Assembly (NCBI GenBank): GCA_001516045.1
Contig: LOEW01000064.1
Location: 1 to 61,854 of the forward strand
DNA: 61,854 nucleotides
Source of the DNA: Desulfosporosinus sp. BRH_c37
GTDB lineage: Bacteria > Bacillota > Desulfitobacteriia > Desulfitobacteriales > Desulfitobacteriaceae
Reading direction: 5' to 3'
The notes below the pieces were generated by a model that saw only the letters and a program-made list of their open reading frames with translations, did not search any database and was not told the DNA's origin. The translations under genes were made by a program, and so were the position numbers. Of this stretch, positions 51,938 to 60,817 are shown in pieces (positions within the stretch are counted from its first letter, which is position 1; every line of letters starts with the position of its first letter).

Positions 51938-52906
51938 ATGGAAGCGTTTTATATAAACCTACAGGGTATAGAAATAATCCAGGAAAGTGCGCCGCAATCT
52001 TCTATAACTGAAGAAGGGTTCAAACTCTTTGTACTAGGCCTCGAAGAATGGGATCAGGTTCCACTTTTATGGCCAGGTCATATTGAACAACAATCGGATT
52101 GGATTAAACATTTACGTGAGAGAGATGCAGTCGAAATACGCGAGAGAGCTAAAGAAGGTGCTTTAGCTTTTCACCCCCGTTTTGAGCGATTAAGCCAGAA
52201 TGTGCATTATATGTGTTTTCGAGATCTTGATGAACAACTAAATGAACTTCCTATCCGTTTCTTTCTAACCTCAAATGTTTTTGTTTTGTTAGGATGGAAG
52301 GGGGTTAACCAGGAACGTCTGGCCGATTGGGCCGGGCGCGGTATTTTGACAAATCCCTTGGAGTTTGCCTGCGCGTTAGGCTTAAGAGTATTACGCCACC
52401 ATCAGAAACGACTTGAAATCATTGAAGATCAAATGGATGTTATCGAAGAGGAGATTCTAACAGCCACGCATGCCTGGCAACTTAAACAAATTATTTCTTT
52501 GCACCGCCAAATACTGGGGGTAAAACGATCATTAAATGCCCATCAAAGTGTTTTTGCTCGCTTAAAAAATATCGAGAAGCCGGAGTATGGAGATCTCCAA
52601 GAGGAATTAATCTTTGAGATGCAGCGGGTAATCAATAATGCTCACCAAACACATGATATGATTGAGAGTTTAAGAGAAGCATATCAGGCGGCGGTCGATA
52701 ATCGAGCTAATGATATTATGAAAGTACTGACACTTGTTGCAACCATTATATTGCCAATTACTTTGCTGAGCGGTTTTTTTGGAATGAATTTTGATAGCAT
52801 GCCATTTGTTCATCAACCCTATGGTCTTTTAGTGTTTTATGGGTTATCGTCCATCATCTTTCTTGTTGTTTTGATTTATTTTTGGAAGAAAAAGTGGCTG
52901 AAATAA
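51938..52906 (+). CDS. corA: CorA family divalent cation channel
   Basis: A 322-residue protein. The long N-terminal cytoplasmic region ends in an extended helix (HHQKRLEIIEDQMDVIEEEI ... SLREAYQAAVDNRANDIMKVLT). Two C-terminal membrane helices (LVATIILPITLLSGFFGMNF and GLLVFYGLSSIIFLVVLIYF) flank the GMN selectivity motif in FGMNFDSMP. Mg2+ or Co2+ uptake is the usual role. Start at 51938 (ATG after GATG-TAGTGG) has a weak site. Confidence 0.9.
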   Translation: MEAFYINLQGIEIIQESAPQSSITEEGFKLFVLGLEEWDQVPLLWPGHIEQQSDWIKHLRERDAVEIRERAKEGALAFHPRFERLSQNVHYMCFRDLDEQLNELPIRFFLTSNVFVLLGWKGVNQERLADWAGRGILTNPLEFACALGLRVLRHHQKRLEIIEDQMDVIEEEILTATHAWQLKQIISLHRQILGVKRSLNAHQSVFARLKNIEKPEYGDLQEELIFEMQRVINNAHQTHDMIESLREAYQAAVDNRANDIMKVLTLVATIILPITLLSGFFGMNFDSMPFVHQPYGLLVFYGLSSIIFLVVLIYFWKKKWLK

Positions 52907-52980
52907 TAAAGTATCTTGTTTTTTTGATCAAACAGTTATATAATATAAAAGTTATAAGTCGAGCTTTTGGAGGGTTCATA

Positions 52981-53322
52981 TTGGAGAAGCTACTAGAAAA
53001 GTTAAAAGAATACTTGAAAATGGAAACTGAAATCCCGTTTGAGGAGTTTTCGGAGTATTATCACAAATTGATTGCAGAACTAAACCAAACGTTTAACGAT
53101 CTTGATCAGGACGCTCGCGTTAAAGCGCTCTATATTTGTTCTATTGTGCAATCTAACGCTGATGCTAGAGCTAAAGGAAGTAAAACCACTGCAAAAACGT
53201 TTAAAAAAATAAGCGCAAAATGTGCTTTTTGGACCGATGCTATCAAGTTCAATCTGGGAAAAGCCGGGATGTCCCCGCAGGAGATTGAGCAGGCAACGGA
53301 AGAAATTAACGCAAGTATCTGA
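52981..53322 (+). CDS. Small helical protein of unknown function downstream of corA
   Basis: A 113-residue protein from TTG 52981, set by GGAGGG (52967-52972); the open frame extends upstream into corA. It is rich in Lys and Glu, with helix-forming stretches (EKLLEKLKEYLKMETEIPFE ... ALYICSIVQSNADARAKGSK). Two cysteines are present but spaced widely. No family recognised. Its end abuts a TTCGAA-word arm. Confidence 0.6.
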   Translation: MEKLLEKLKEYLKMETEIPFEEFSEYYHKLIAELNQTFNDLDQDARVKALYICSIVQSNADARAKGSKTTAKTFKKISAKCAFWTDAIKFNLGKAGMSPQEIEQATEEINASI

Positions 53323-53420
53323 TAATCGAGGCTCGAAGTACGATGCACGAGGCTCGAATTGTGTATTTGCTCAATCGAGGCAAAACGAAAGACTCTTACT
53401 TTAAGAAGTGGGAGTCTTTC
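53322..53420. repeat. TTCGAA-word left arm followed by IS605-like hairpin remnant (copy D)
   Basis: AATCGAGGCTCGAAGTACGA and CACGAGGCTCGAATT (53326-53360) form the arm. GACTCTTACTT/AAGTGGGAGTC (53391-53416) followed by TTTCATGATT matches the third hairpin of copies A and B. Confidence 0.6.
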
Positions 53421-53458
53421 ATGATTATTTTATGAATAAAGTATCAATCTCTTTGAAG

Positions 53459-53488
53459 TTGCTGTAAACAGGCTTATGATGGTATAAT
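53459..53488 (+). promoter_or_regulatory. Sigma-A type promoter for the DHH-CBS-nucleotidyltransferase gene
   Basis: TTGCTG (53459-53464) and TATAAT (53483-53488) are 18 bases apart, about 40 bases before the start codon. Confidence 0.5.
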
Positions 53489-53528
53489 TTAATAAAATCC
53501 TGATGATAAGGAATTTAAGGATGTAGTT

Positions 53529-56081
53529 ATGGATATCATTTTAGCTCATCGCCAACTCGACTTTGATGCATTAGCATCGATGGTGGCCGCCCAAAAAATT
53601 TATCCTAACAGCGTTTTGGTCATGGACGGAAACCCTAACGTCTATGTTCAAGATTTTTTGGCGCTATCTAAAGATCAATTGCGATTTCGCAAAGCTCAGG
53701 ATATTAACGTTGACGAAGTTTCTCGGATTATTCTTGTAGATACCCATGAACTGCGTCGAGTGGGCTTGCTGGGAGAAAAGGTGGCTAAGCTTCCGAATGT
53801 TCAGGTGGAAATTTATGACCATCATCCCTATTCTGGTGAACTCAAACCGGGTATGGTTATTGAAACGGTTGGAGCGTGCGCAACAATCCTCGTGGAAAAA
53901 TTGGCTGTGCTTGGGTTGCCTTTAAGTGGTTTTGAAGCAACTTTGATTGCCATCGGAATCTATGACGATACAGGAAGCTTATTGTTTGATAGTACCACAG
54001 TTCGTGATGTTCACGCTGTGGCCTATTTGCTTGGGCAAGGAGCGAATTTAGGAGTTATTGCCCAATATTTACGGCGACCGCTTGCCTCGGAACAAAAAGA
54101 ACTATTACAGGAATTGCTTGACCACGGGCAGACAGAATTCTTCGACGGGTTACCGGTTTATCTTGCGTATGCTGAAACGGAGGACTATGTCGGAGGGCTT
54201 GCTTTATTGGCTCAACGAGTAGGGGAACTTGAAAGCGCTGATACGTGGTTTTTATTGGTCAAGATGGAGAATCGCGTATACGTCGTAGGTCGATCAAGAA
54301 GGAGAGGTTTGCCTGTCAACGGATTGGTACAGCCTTTTGGTGGGGCGGGCCATGAGAGGGCTGCTTCAGCCACCATTAAAGACGCTAAGATCTCGGTGGT
54401 TTTGAAACAACTGCGAAAAGGGCTTAGGAGTCACGCTATACGCCCTCATCTTGTGCGCGATATGATGAGTTATCCGGTTAAGACCGTGACACCAGAGACG
54501 TTGCTGGGAGAGGTTGAACAAATTTTATTGCGTTATGGGCATACCGGAGTACCTGTCACTGTGGACAAGTGTTTGGTGGGGATTATTTCCCGACGTGATG
54601 TTGATAAGGCGATAAAACACGGTCTGAGACACGCACCAGTGAAAGGCTTTATGACGTCAAAGGTGACTACGGTGGATGTAGAGGCACCTTGGGATGAAGT
54701 CCAGCGTCTGATGGTCCAACACGATATTGGGCGTCTCCCAGTAGTTGAAGAAGGAAATGTCGTCGGAATCGTTTCTCGGTCGGATGTTTTGCGTCTCGTT
54801 CATGGAGGTTCGGTTCCTATGGAAACCCAACTCGTTCGTGAGCGTAGTGTTGCAATGCGTCAGGATATTTTGGATTTGATAGAACGCTTACCGGAAGAGA
54901 TACGGAAGCTCCTTGAAGCAGCGAGAGATACCGCAGAGGAAGAAGGGTGTTCCGTTTATCTTGTCGGAGGGTTTGTCAGGGATTTACTCTTATTTTTCCC
55001 CACTCAAGATCTGGATTTTGTCGTCGAAGGTAGTGGCGGTCAATTTGCACAAGCAATGATGAAACGCATGCCGGACGGGAAACTCACTCAGCACATTAAA
55101 TTTGGAACAGCCCAGATCGCTTTTCCAGATGGGAGTCATCTTGACGTTGCTAGTACGCGGTGGGAATATTATTCCTTCCCTGGAGCACTACCTCAAGTGG
55201 AGGAATCTTGCCTGCGCGATGACCTGTTTCGACGTGACTTTACCATTAATTCCATGGCAATCTGTTTGAATGCCAAGCATTTTGGGGAACTCGTAGATTA
55301 TTATGGTGGGAAGCGGGATTTACAGCAAAGAAAAATTCGTTTTTTACATAATATAAGCTTTATTGATGATCCTACTCGGATGCTAAGGGCAATACGTTTT
55401 GCAGAACGTTATCAATTTGATTTAGCCAAAGAAACTCGTGATGCTTTATATACTGCAATAGAGTCGGGAGTCCTCTCTAAGCTAAGCATTGAACGTTTTA
55501 CTGAGGAAATTCTTCTTATTTTCAAAGAGGAAAACTATCTGGCTATGGGTCAGGTCTTAATTAAGAGTGGCCTTTTTAAGGCGTGGTTTGGTGAGGATTA
55601 CGATTGGGACTTTAACATAGAAGAAGTAGTGGACAGCGCTGCTTGGTCTTTGAATAGACGTTGGCTAATTTCTATTTCTAAAATGGACTCTCTAACTATT
55701 GAAAAATTGCTTAATCGAGTATGTCTGAACAAATCTCTTCGGGATGATACCATGACCTTTGTACGTATGCGCGAGGCCTTAAAGGAGCCATTGACTTTGA
55801 GTGAGATGGATCGATTACTAAATAAAGCCCCAAAGGGAGTTGTAATGGTTTTAGCTCGGGATGGTCGGTTTAATAAGCTAATTATGGAATGTCTAGAAGC
55901 CAGTCAAAGGATTAGTATGTCTCTAAATGGAAAAGCACTTTTGCAGATGGGTGTTAAAGAAGGGCCAGAGATTGGAGAAATCCTTGATCGAGTGCGCATG
56001 GCTTGGCTTGAAGGCAGGATACGTACTTCAGAAGAAGAGAAGGGCATTGTTCAACAGTGGGTTAATACCCTGCGGCGTTAG
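53529..56081 (+). CDS. DHH phosphoesterase - CBS pair - tRNA nucleotidyltransferase fusion
   Basis: An 850-residue multidomain protein. Residues ~1-310 are a DHH/DHHA1 phosphoesterase (HRQLDFDALASMVAA, VDTHELRR, IYDHHPYSG, PFGGAGHERAASATI). Residues ~315-435 are two CBS domains (MMSYPVKTVTPETLLGEVEQ, FMTSKVTTVDVEAPWDEVQR). From ~475 it is a class II nucleotidyltransferase/poly(A) polymerase head (VYLVGGFVRDLLLFFPTQDLDFVVEGS, RRDFTINSMAICL) with the C-terminal helical RNA-binding part (FIDDPTRMLRAIRFAERYQF). This architecture is known in clostridia and other phyla and is tied to A-adding or CCA-end repair. CBS domains suggest adenylate-nucleotide control. Confidence 0.93.
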   Translation: MDIILAHRQLDFDALASMVAAQKIYPNSVLVMDGNPNVYVQDFLALSKDQLRFRKAQDINVDEVSRIILVDTHELRRVGLLGEKVAKLPNVQVEIYDHHPYSGELKPGMVIETVGACATILVEKLAVLGLPLSGFEATLIAIGIYDDTGSLLFDSTTVRDVHAVAYLLGQGANLGVIAQYLRRPLASEQKELLQELLDHGQTEFFDGLPVYLAYAETEDYVGGLALLAQRVGELESADTWFLLVKMENRVYVVGRSRRRGLPVNGLVQPFGGAGHERAASATIKDAKISVVLKQLRKGLRSHAIRPHLVRDMMSYPVKTVTPETLLGEVEQILLRYGHTGVPVTVDKCLVGIISRRDVDKAIKHGLRHAPVKGFMTSKVTTVDVEAPWDEVQRLMVQHDIGRLPVVEEGNVVGIVSRSDVLRLVHGGSVPMETQLVRERSVAMRQDILDLIERLPEEIRKLLEAARDTAEEEGCSVYLVGGFVRDLLLFFPTQDLDFVVEGSGGQFAQAMMKRMPDGKLTQHIKFGTAQIAFPDGSHLDVASTRWEYYSFPGALPQVEESCLRDDLFRRDFTINSMAICLNAKHFGELVDYYGGKRDLQQRKIRFLHNISFIDDPTRMLRAIRFAERYQFDLAKETRDALYTAIESGVLSKLSIERFTEEILLIFKEENYLAMGQVLIKSGLFKAWFGEDYDWDFNIEEVVDSAAWSLNRRWLISISKMDSLTIEKLLNRVCLNKSLRDDTMTFVRMREALKEPLTLSEMDRLLNKAPKGVVMVLARDGRFNKLIMECLEASQRISMSLNGKALLQMGVKEGPEIGEILDRVRMAWLEGRIRTSEEEKGIVQQWVNTLRR

Positions 56082-56095
56082 AAGGAGGAAGGGAC

Positions 56096-56746
56096 TTGTT
56101 TGGATTTGACTTACCGTCCATAATCGCTAATATTCCTGCTTTGCTGATCGGATTTGCCTTTCACGAATTTGCTCATGCTTGGGTAGCCGACCGCTTAGGA
56201 GACCCAACTCCGCGCAGTCAAGGGCGCTTAACTATGAATCCTATCGCACATTTGGATCTTTTTGGAACGCTCATGGCTCTCTTGTATCGATTCGGTTGGG
56301 CTAAGCCTGTAATGACCAACCCACAATACTACAGAGGAGATAAAAATCGAGGGCAAATGCTGGTTGCACTAGCTGGTCCAATAATGAATTTACTTACAGC
56401 ATTTGTAGTGATGTTTCTATGGTTTCTAACTATGCATTGGGTCCGAGGATCAGAGTGGAGTAGCATTATCTCGCTTATCTTTCAATCCACAGTGTTTATG
56501 AATCTAGGTTTAGGGATCTTTAATCTTTTGCCAATTCCTCCGCTTGATGGATTTGCTGTTCTCGTAGGGGTATTGCCTAAACACTATGCTCGTCAGCTAC
56601 ATGTACTAGAGCAGTATGGGATGATTATTTTAGTTATTCTTCTCTTTACAGATATACTCGGTAAAGTTCTTTTTCCTGCTGTTAATGGAATAGCTTATGC
56701 CTACCAGACAATCATAACCCTAGTATTAACTCCATTTTTGAGATAA
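56096..56746 (+). CDS. Site-2 protease family (M50) membrane metalloprotease
   Basis: A 216-residue integral membrane protein of the short M50 type. The zinc motif is HEFAHAWVAD, followed by RLTMNPIAHLDLFGTL; the third ligand region is FNLLPIPPLDGFAVL. It starts at TTG 56096 behind GAAGGAGGAAGG, 14 bases after the nucleotidyltransferase stop. Such proteins precede trpS-scpA-scpB in many Firmicutes (YwhC-like). Substrates are unknown. Confidence 0.9.
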   Translation: MFGFDLPSIIANIPALLIGFAFHEFAHAWVADRLGDPTPRSQGRLTMNPIAHLDLFGTLMALLYRFGWAKPVMTNPQYYRGDKNRGQMLVALAGPIMNLLTAFVVMFLWFLTMHWVRGSEWSSIISLIFQSTVFMNLGLGIFNLLPIPPLDGFAVLVGVLPKHYARQLHVLEQYGMIILVILLFTDILGKVLFPAVNGIAYAYQTIITLVLTPFLR

Positions 56747-56804
56747 ATGTGCTTGAATTAATTAATCTATAAGCGATGACTAAGATAACCAAAGGGGTGT
56801 TAGC

Positions 56805-57779
56805 GTGAAAGGAAGAATTTTAAGTGGGATGCGTCCCACAGGGTCACTGCATATTGGGCACCTGAGTGTGATCCAGAATTGGGTTGCCCTCCAGAATGAC
56901 TATGAGTGTTATTTTTCCATTGTGGATCTACATGCGTTGACGACAGGGTATGAAGACCGATTAGACTTTCCTCGTCTACGACGGGAAATTGCCTTAGATT
57001 GGCTTAGTGTGGGAATCGATCCGCAGAAGAGCTCCATTTTTATTCAATCTGCGGTCAAAGAGCACTCCGAACTGCATTTGTTATTCTCTATGTTTACGCC
57101 TTTGTCTTGGTTGGAACGAGTTCCTACTTACAAAGATCAAATTCTGCAATTAAGTCAACAGGGGAAAGACCTGGGCATGTACGGATTCTTAGGATATCCT
57201 CTCTTAATGGCTGCAGACATATTGCTGTATAAAGCTAGTGTAGTACCAGTTGGGGAAGACCAAATACCGCATGTTGAGCTTTGTCGGGAAGTTGCCCGTC
57301 GCTTTAATCATCTTTACGGAACAGTATTTCCTGAGCCAAAAGATCTTGTCGGGAAAGTGCCTCTTTTACCGGGAGTTGACGGGCGGAAAATGAGTAAAAG
57401 TTATCATAATGCTATATCCCTTACGGCATCTCCTGAGGAGGTTAAAACGAGAGTCCAACAAATGGTGACTGACCCAGCACGGCTCCGTAAAGATGACCCT
57501 GGGCATCCTGACGTTTGCATTGTTTATAAGTTCCATCAGATCTACACTCCTGTAGTCGCGGAAGTGGCCGAAAACTGTCGTGGAGGTAAAGTGGGTTGTG
57601 TCGCTTGTAAGCGGCATCTTGCGGAGAACCTAGAGAAGTTAATAAGCCCGTTCAGGGAACGCCGAGATTATTGGGGGGAACCTGGACGCGTGGAGAAGGT
57701 TCTCGAAGAAGGTGCCGAACGTGCTCGGGTAACTGCCTCGGAGACAATGAAAGAAGTACGCTGCCTCATGGGGTTGTAA
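56805..57779 (+). CDS. trpS: Tryptophanyl-tRNA synthetase
   Basis: A 324-residue class I synthetase. RPTGSLHIGHLSVIQNW contains the HIGH signature; VDGRKMSKSYHNAI the KMSKS loop; PVGEDQIPHVELCREVARRF is the GxDQ region. The start is GTG 56805 behind AAAGGGGTG. No T-box leader fits in the 58-base gap upstream. Its stop touches the ATG of scpA. Confidence 0.97.
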   Translation: MKGRILSGMRPTGSLHIGHLSVIQNWVALQNDYECYFSIVDLHALTTGYEDRLDFPRLRREIALDWLSVGIDPQKSSIFIQSAVKEHSELHLLFSMFTPLSWLERVPTYKDQILQLSQQGKDLGMYGFLGYPLLMAADILLYKASVVPVGEDQIPHVELCREVARRFNHLYGTVFPEPKDLVGKVPLLPGVDGRKMSKSYHNAISLTASPEEVKTRVQQMVTDPARLRKDDPGHPDVCIVYKFHQIYTPVVAEVAENCRGGKVGCVACKRHLAENLEKLISPFRERRDYWGEPGRVEKVLEEGAERARVTASETMKEVRCLMGL

Positions 57780-58547
57780 ATGGAAAGCGAAAAAATCATT
57801 CCTCAGGTTGAACTTCCTGCTTATAAGGGTCCACTTGATTTGCTGTTGAACCTTATTCAACAAGAAAAAGTTGATATTTATGATATCCCGATTGCACGTA
57901 TAGCCGACCAGTTTGTGGAAGCTGTAAGATACATGGGGCCTATGGATATGGAACTCACAACAGAGTTCCTAGTTCTTGCGGCCCAATTGCTATATATTAA
58001 GTCAAGGGAACTTTTGCCGAAACCTCCGAAAAATGAACAAGAAGTCGAAGAGGAGGAAGACCTGCGCCAGGAACTGGTGGAACGCTTACTTGCTTATCGG
58101 ACGTTCAAGCAGGCTGCACTAATGCTAGAGGCGTTAGAAACCTCTTCAGGACGATCTTATTGCCGTGAGGTTGATATTGAGGGGTTACTTGCGGATGTTG
58201 AACCGGTGGATCCACTCCAGGGGGTATCCTTCAATGATCTTTGGTTAGCGTTTTGCCGGGTGATCGAACGTGCGGAAAAAGGGGAGAAAATTCAGCATGT
58301 TGAACCGGAAGAAATTGCAATAGATATAATGCTTGCAGATGTTTTGCGCCGGGTTCTTCTCCATCCGAAAGGGATGCGATTTCTCCAACTTATGCGGATC
58401 GGATCGCGAATGGAGATGGTTGTCTCTTTCCTGGCGTTGTTAGAACTTTTGCAATCCGGAAAAGTTCGCGTTGAACAACTGACAGTGGCGAGTGATATTA
58501 TAATATTTCCTACAACGAAAGCATGGGAATTCACGGAAGAGGAGTAG
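57780..58547 (+). CDS. scpA: Segregation and condensation protein A
   Basis: A 255-residue kleisin of the SMC-ScpAB condensin. The N-terminal YKGPLDLLLNLIQQEKVDIYDIPI and TEFLVLAAQLLYIKSRELLP are diagnostic, with a C-terminal winged helix (VSFLALLELLQSGKVRVEQ) that binds the SMC head. ATG 57780 directly follows the trpS stop. It is coupled to scpB. Confidence 0.95.
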   Translation: MESEKIIPQVELPAYKGPLDLLLNLIQQEKVDIYDIPIARIADQFVEAVRYMGPMDMELTTEFLVLAAQLLYIKSRELLPKPPKNEQEVEEEEDLRQELVERLLAYRTFKQAALMLEALETSSGRSYCREVDIEGLLADVEPVDPLQGVSFNDLWLAFCRVIERAEKGEKIQHVEPEEIAIDIMLADVLRRVLLHPKGMRFLQLMRIGSRMEMVVSFLALLELLQSGKVRVEQLTVASDIIIFPTTKAWEFTEEE

Positions 58548-58552
58548 ATAGA

Positions 58553-59101
58553 ATGCTGTTTCGTGAACCGGAAACGGCGGCGTTAGAAGCCCTATTATTT
58601 GTAGCCAAAAATCCGCTAACGGCTGAACTACTCGGGGAGATTCTTGAGTTGGACCTCTCGAAGATCGAAGAACTGCTTTATGAGCTACGAAACCGATATT
58701 TGGTGGATTCCTGCGGCTTGAAACTCCTCGAAATTAATGGCGGATATACATTAGGCACTAAGCCGGAAGTCGCCCGCTATATTGAAATTCTCTATAAACA
58801 ACCTTCCCATTCCCTCTCCAATGCGGCGCTTGAAGTGCTTTCTATCATTGCTTATAAACAACCTGTGACCCGTGGAGAAGTAGATTTTATCAGAGGGGTT
58901 CAATCTGATCGGGCTTTGGCTACTTTAGTAGAAAAGGGATTAGTGAAAGACGTAGGTCGCAAGGAAGGTCCTGGGCGCCCCATCCTTTATGCTACGACAG
59001 AACAGTTCCTTCTACATTTCGGCTTGCGTTCCTTAGAGGATATGCCGAACCTTGAAGTGGGTTTGGTTAGCGAGGATGAAGTGGCAAGTGCAGTAGATTA
59101 G
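58553..59101 (+). CDS. scpB: Segregation and condensation protein B
   Basis: A 182-residue protein from ATG 58553, preferred since GAAGAGGAG ends eight bases before; the frame opens at 58523 inside scpA. Two winged helices: ALEALLFVAKNPLTAELLGE and LSNAALEVLSIIAYKQPVTRGEVDFIRGV, then KEGPGRPILYATTEQFL. It partners ScpA in chromosome condensation. A terminator follows at 59147. Confidence 0.95.
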   Translation: MLFREPETAALEALLFVAKNPLTAELLGEILELDLSKIEELLYELRNRYLVDSCGLKLLEINGGYTLGTKPEVARYIEILYKQPSHSLSNAALEVLSIIAYKQPVTRGEVDFIRGVQSDRALATLVEKGLVKDVGRKEGPGRPILYATTEQFLLHFGLRSLEDMPNLEVGLVSEDEVASAVD

Positions 59102-59146
59102 GGAACTTCGCCAGCCTTGAACGGAGTAAGTTGACACCAAATAGAG

Positions 59147-59184
59147 AAAAGCCGTTAATATAGGTTATTAATGGCTTTTTTATT
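59147..59184 (+). terminator. Terminator after scpB
   Basis: AAAAGCCGTTAATA (59147-59160) pairs with TATTAATGGCTTTT (59166-59179; one wobble) and is followed by T-rich sequence. Confidence 0.8.
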
Positions 59185-59271
59185 TGTCTGAAGGTTTCTC
59201 AAAATTCTAGATACATAATCAGGGGAAATTAATCTATTGTTGACAGTTTTAGAAGGAGTTACTAAATCTGT

Positions 59272-60484
59272 GTGGAATTTATATTGCATAACCCAGCGCT
59301 ACGAGGGAAAGGGGCGAGCAAATTGCCCGTATTTGTTCAAAATGTGAATAATACAGAAATCTGGATCAGTTTTACAAGCCCTTTTTCACTAGACCAAGTG
59401 AGTATGATTAAGGCGATTAAGGGGAGACGCTGGTATCCTACTGACAGGTATTGGGCAGTACCTTACACGGAGGAAACGGTAAAGTATTTAATCCGAGTTT
59501 TTACTGAGGAAGTTTTTTTGAAATCACTAAGCCTGAGCAAGGATAGTAATTTCAAAAATGAGACTGATCAATTGAGCAATACGAAAGACACAAATGAATC
59601 ATTGCGCTTTATGTCTGACCGGACGTCGGAACTACTCCTTCTGATTCGGAAGGAACTTGAATTGCGTTTGATATAGTGATAAAACTATTAAAGCCTATGT
59701 GGGACAAATATCTCGATATCAAATTTTTCTAAAAAAAGATTTAGCAGGTTCAACAAATGAGGACGTTCGGAATTTCGTGCATTATTTATTGAGAGAGAAG
59801 GGCAAATCCCATGCGTATGTTAACCAGACCCTTAGTGCACTGAAATTTCTACTTACAAAGGTTTTATGTATTAAAGGAGTTTGTGAACAATTACCACGGC
59901 CTAAAAAAGAACATAAGTTGCCAGATGTTCTTAGTCAGCAGGAAGTACTTCATATACTCAACACTGTAAAGAATATTAAGCACCGTACTATACTAATACT
60001 AACCTATTCGGCGGGTTTAAGGGTAAGTGAAGTTGTAAAACTTAAGATTGGAGACATTGATTACCATAGGATGCTAGTACATGTAAGACAAAGTAAAGGT
60101 AAGAAAGATCGGTATACTGTCTTGTCTGAGAGGGCCATTAGAGCTTTGCAAAAGTACATATCTTCTTACCATATAGTTGATTGGGTGTTCCCAGGGGAGA
60201 ATCCAATCAACCACATAACAGAACGAACTGTACAAAGAATCTTTGAAAATGCACGAGATAAGGCAGAAATTAGAAAAGAAGTGTCTATACATTCCTTAAG
60301 GCATTTTTTCGCAACTCACCTATTGGAAGGTGGAACCGATTTGCGGTATATTCAAGAACTACTAGGTCATATGAGTTCAAAGACTACTGAATTATATACC
60401 CACGTGACTGAAAAGGACATCCGACGAATTAAAAGCCCCTTTGATTGGATTAGTTCAAACTGGGGAAGCGCAGGCGGAGAATAA
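59272..60484 (+). pseudogene. Tyrosine recombinase with N-terminal extension, split by a frameshift
   Basis: Piece 1 (59272-59676) has GRRWYPTDRYWAVPYTEETVKYL, an N-terminal module found on clostridial integron-like/XerC-like integrases, and ends at LELRLI. Piece 2 (open from GTG 59699) continues the protein: reading back in its frame gives YSDKTIKAYVGQISRYQIFL, where KTIKAY belongs to the SAM-like domain. The junction near 59670 has apparently lost two bases. Piece 2 keeps every catalytic residue: SAGLRVSEV, SKGKKDRYTV, SIHSLRHFFATHL, LLGHMSSKT and TELYTHVT. GTG 59699 has no ribosome binding site. It sits beside a palindromic site and an inverted-repeat-bounded unit. Confidence 0.75.
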
Positions 60485-60817
60485 AGGAGATATATCTGAC
60501 ATGTGTCGCAGATACCAACTACTTTGGCGGGATCTGCGACATAGGTCGGTAATTTAACGTTAGGCGACAGACCATGCAGGAAACGGGCGTCCTTGCCCGG
60601 ATTTGGAAGAGATTGTTGTTGGAGTTGAATTTCATGAATATTTGTAGGGGAATGCGTTAGACGCTTATTGTATAACTCTTATTTAATTGCCAATCATTGG
60701 TCATTTTTTGATTATTAATAGGTCAAAATGGAGGGGCAAGTTTAAGAAATTATTAATCCATGAGAGGGCTATCAGATAATGAACTAAATCTTAAAAAGTA
60801 GGTTCGGGAGAGATAAA
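60485..60817. other. 333-bp gap between integrase and the small gene, holding the palindromic site and left terminal repeat
   Basis: It contains the hairpin and TAACGTTA site (60504-60565), the left inverted repeat (60559-60577), the hairpin GGGC-GTCCTT-GCCC (60585-60598, AAGGAC on the minus strand) and about 200 bp without other features. Confidence 0.6.
60504..60565. repeat. Integrase-adjacent palindromic site, candidate attachment site
   Basis: TGTCGCAGAT (60504-60513) pairs perfectly with ATCTGCGACA (60532-60541). Fourteen bases on comes the palindrome TAACGTTA (60555-60562) within ATTTAAC-GTTAGGC, which joins two words of the integron type RYYYAAC and GTTRRRY. It begins 20 bases after the integrase stop. 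A recombination-site role is inferred from position and symmetry. Confidence 0.5.

Noticed and set aside
56747..56804. T-box leader for trpS
   Set aside because: Only 58 bases separate trpS from the upstream gene, too short for a T-box, and no specifier or antiterminator motif is seen.
60551..60565. ATTTAAC-GTTAGGC as a classical integron attC site
   Set aside because: In attC the two core words are at opposite ends of a 60-140 bp folded site, not back to back. Kept only as a recombination-site candidate of unknown type.
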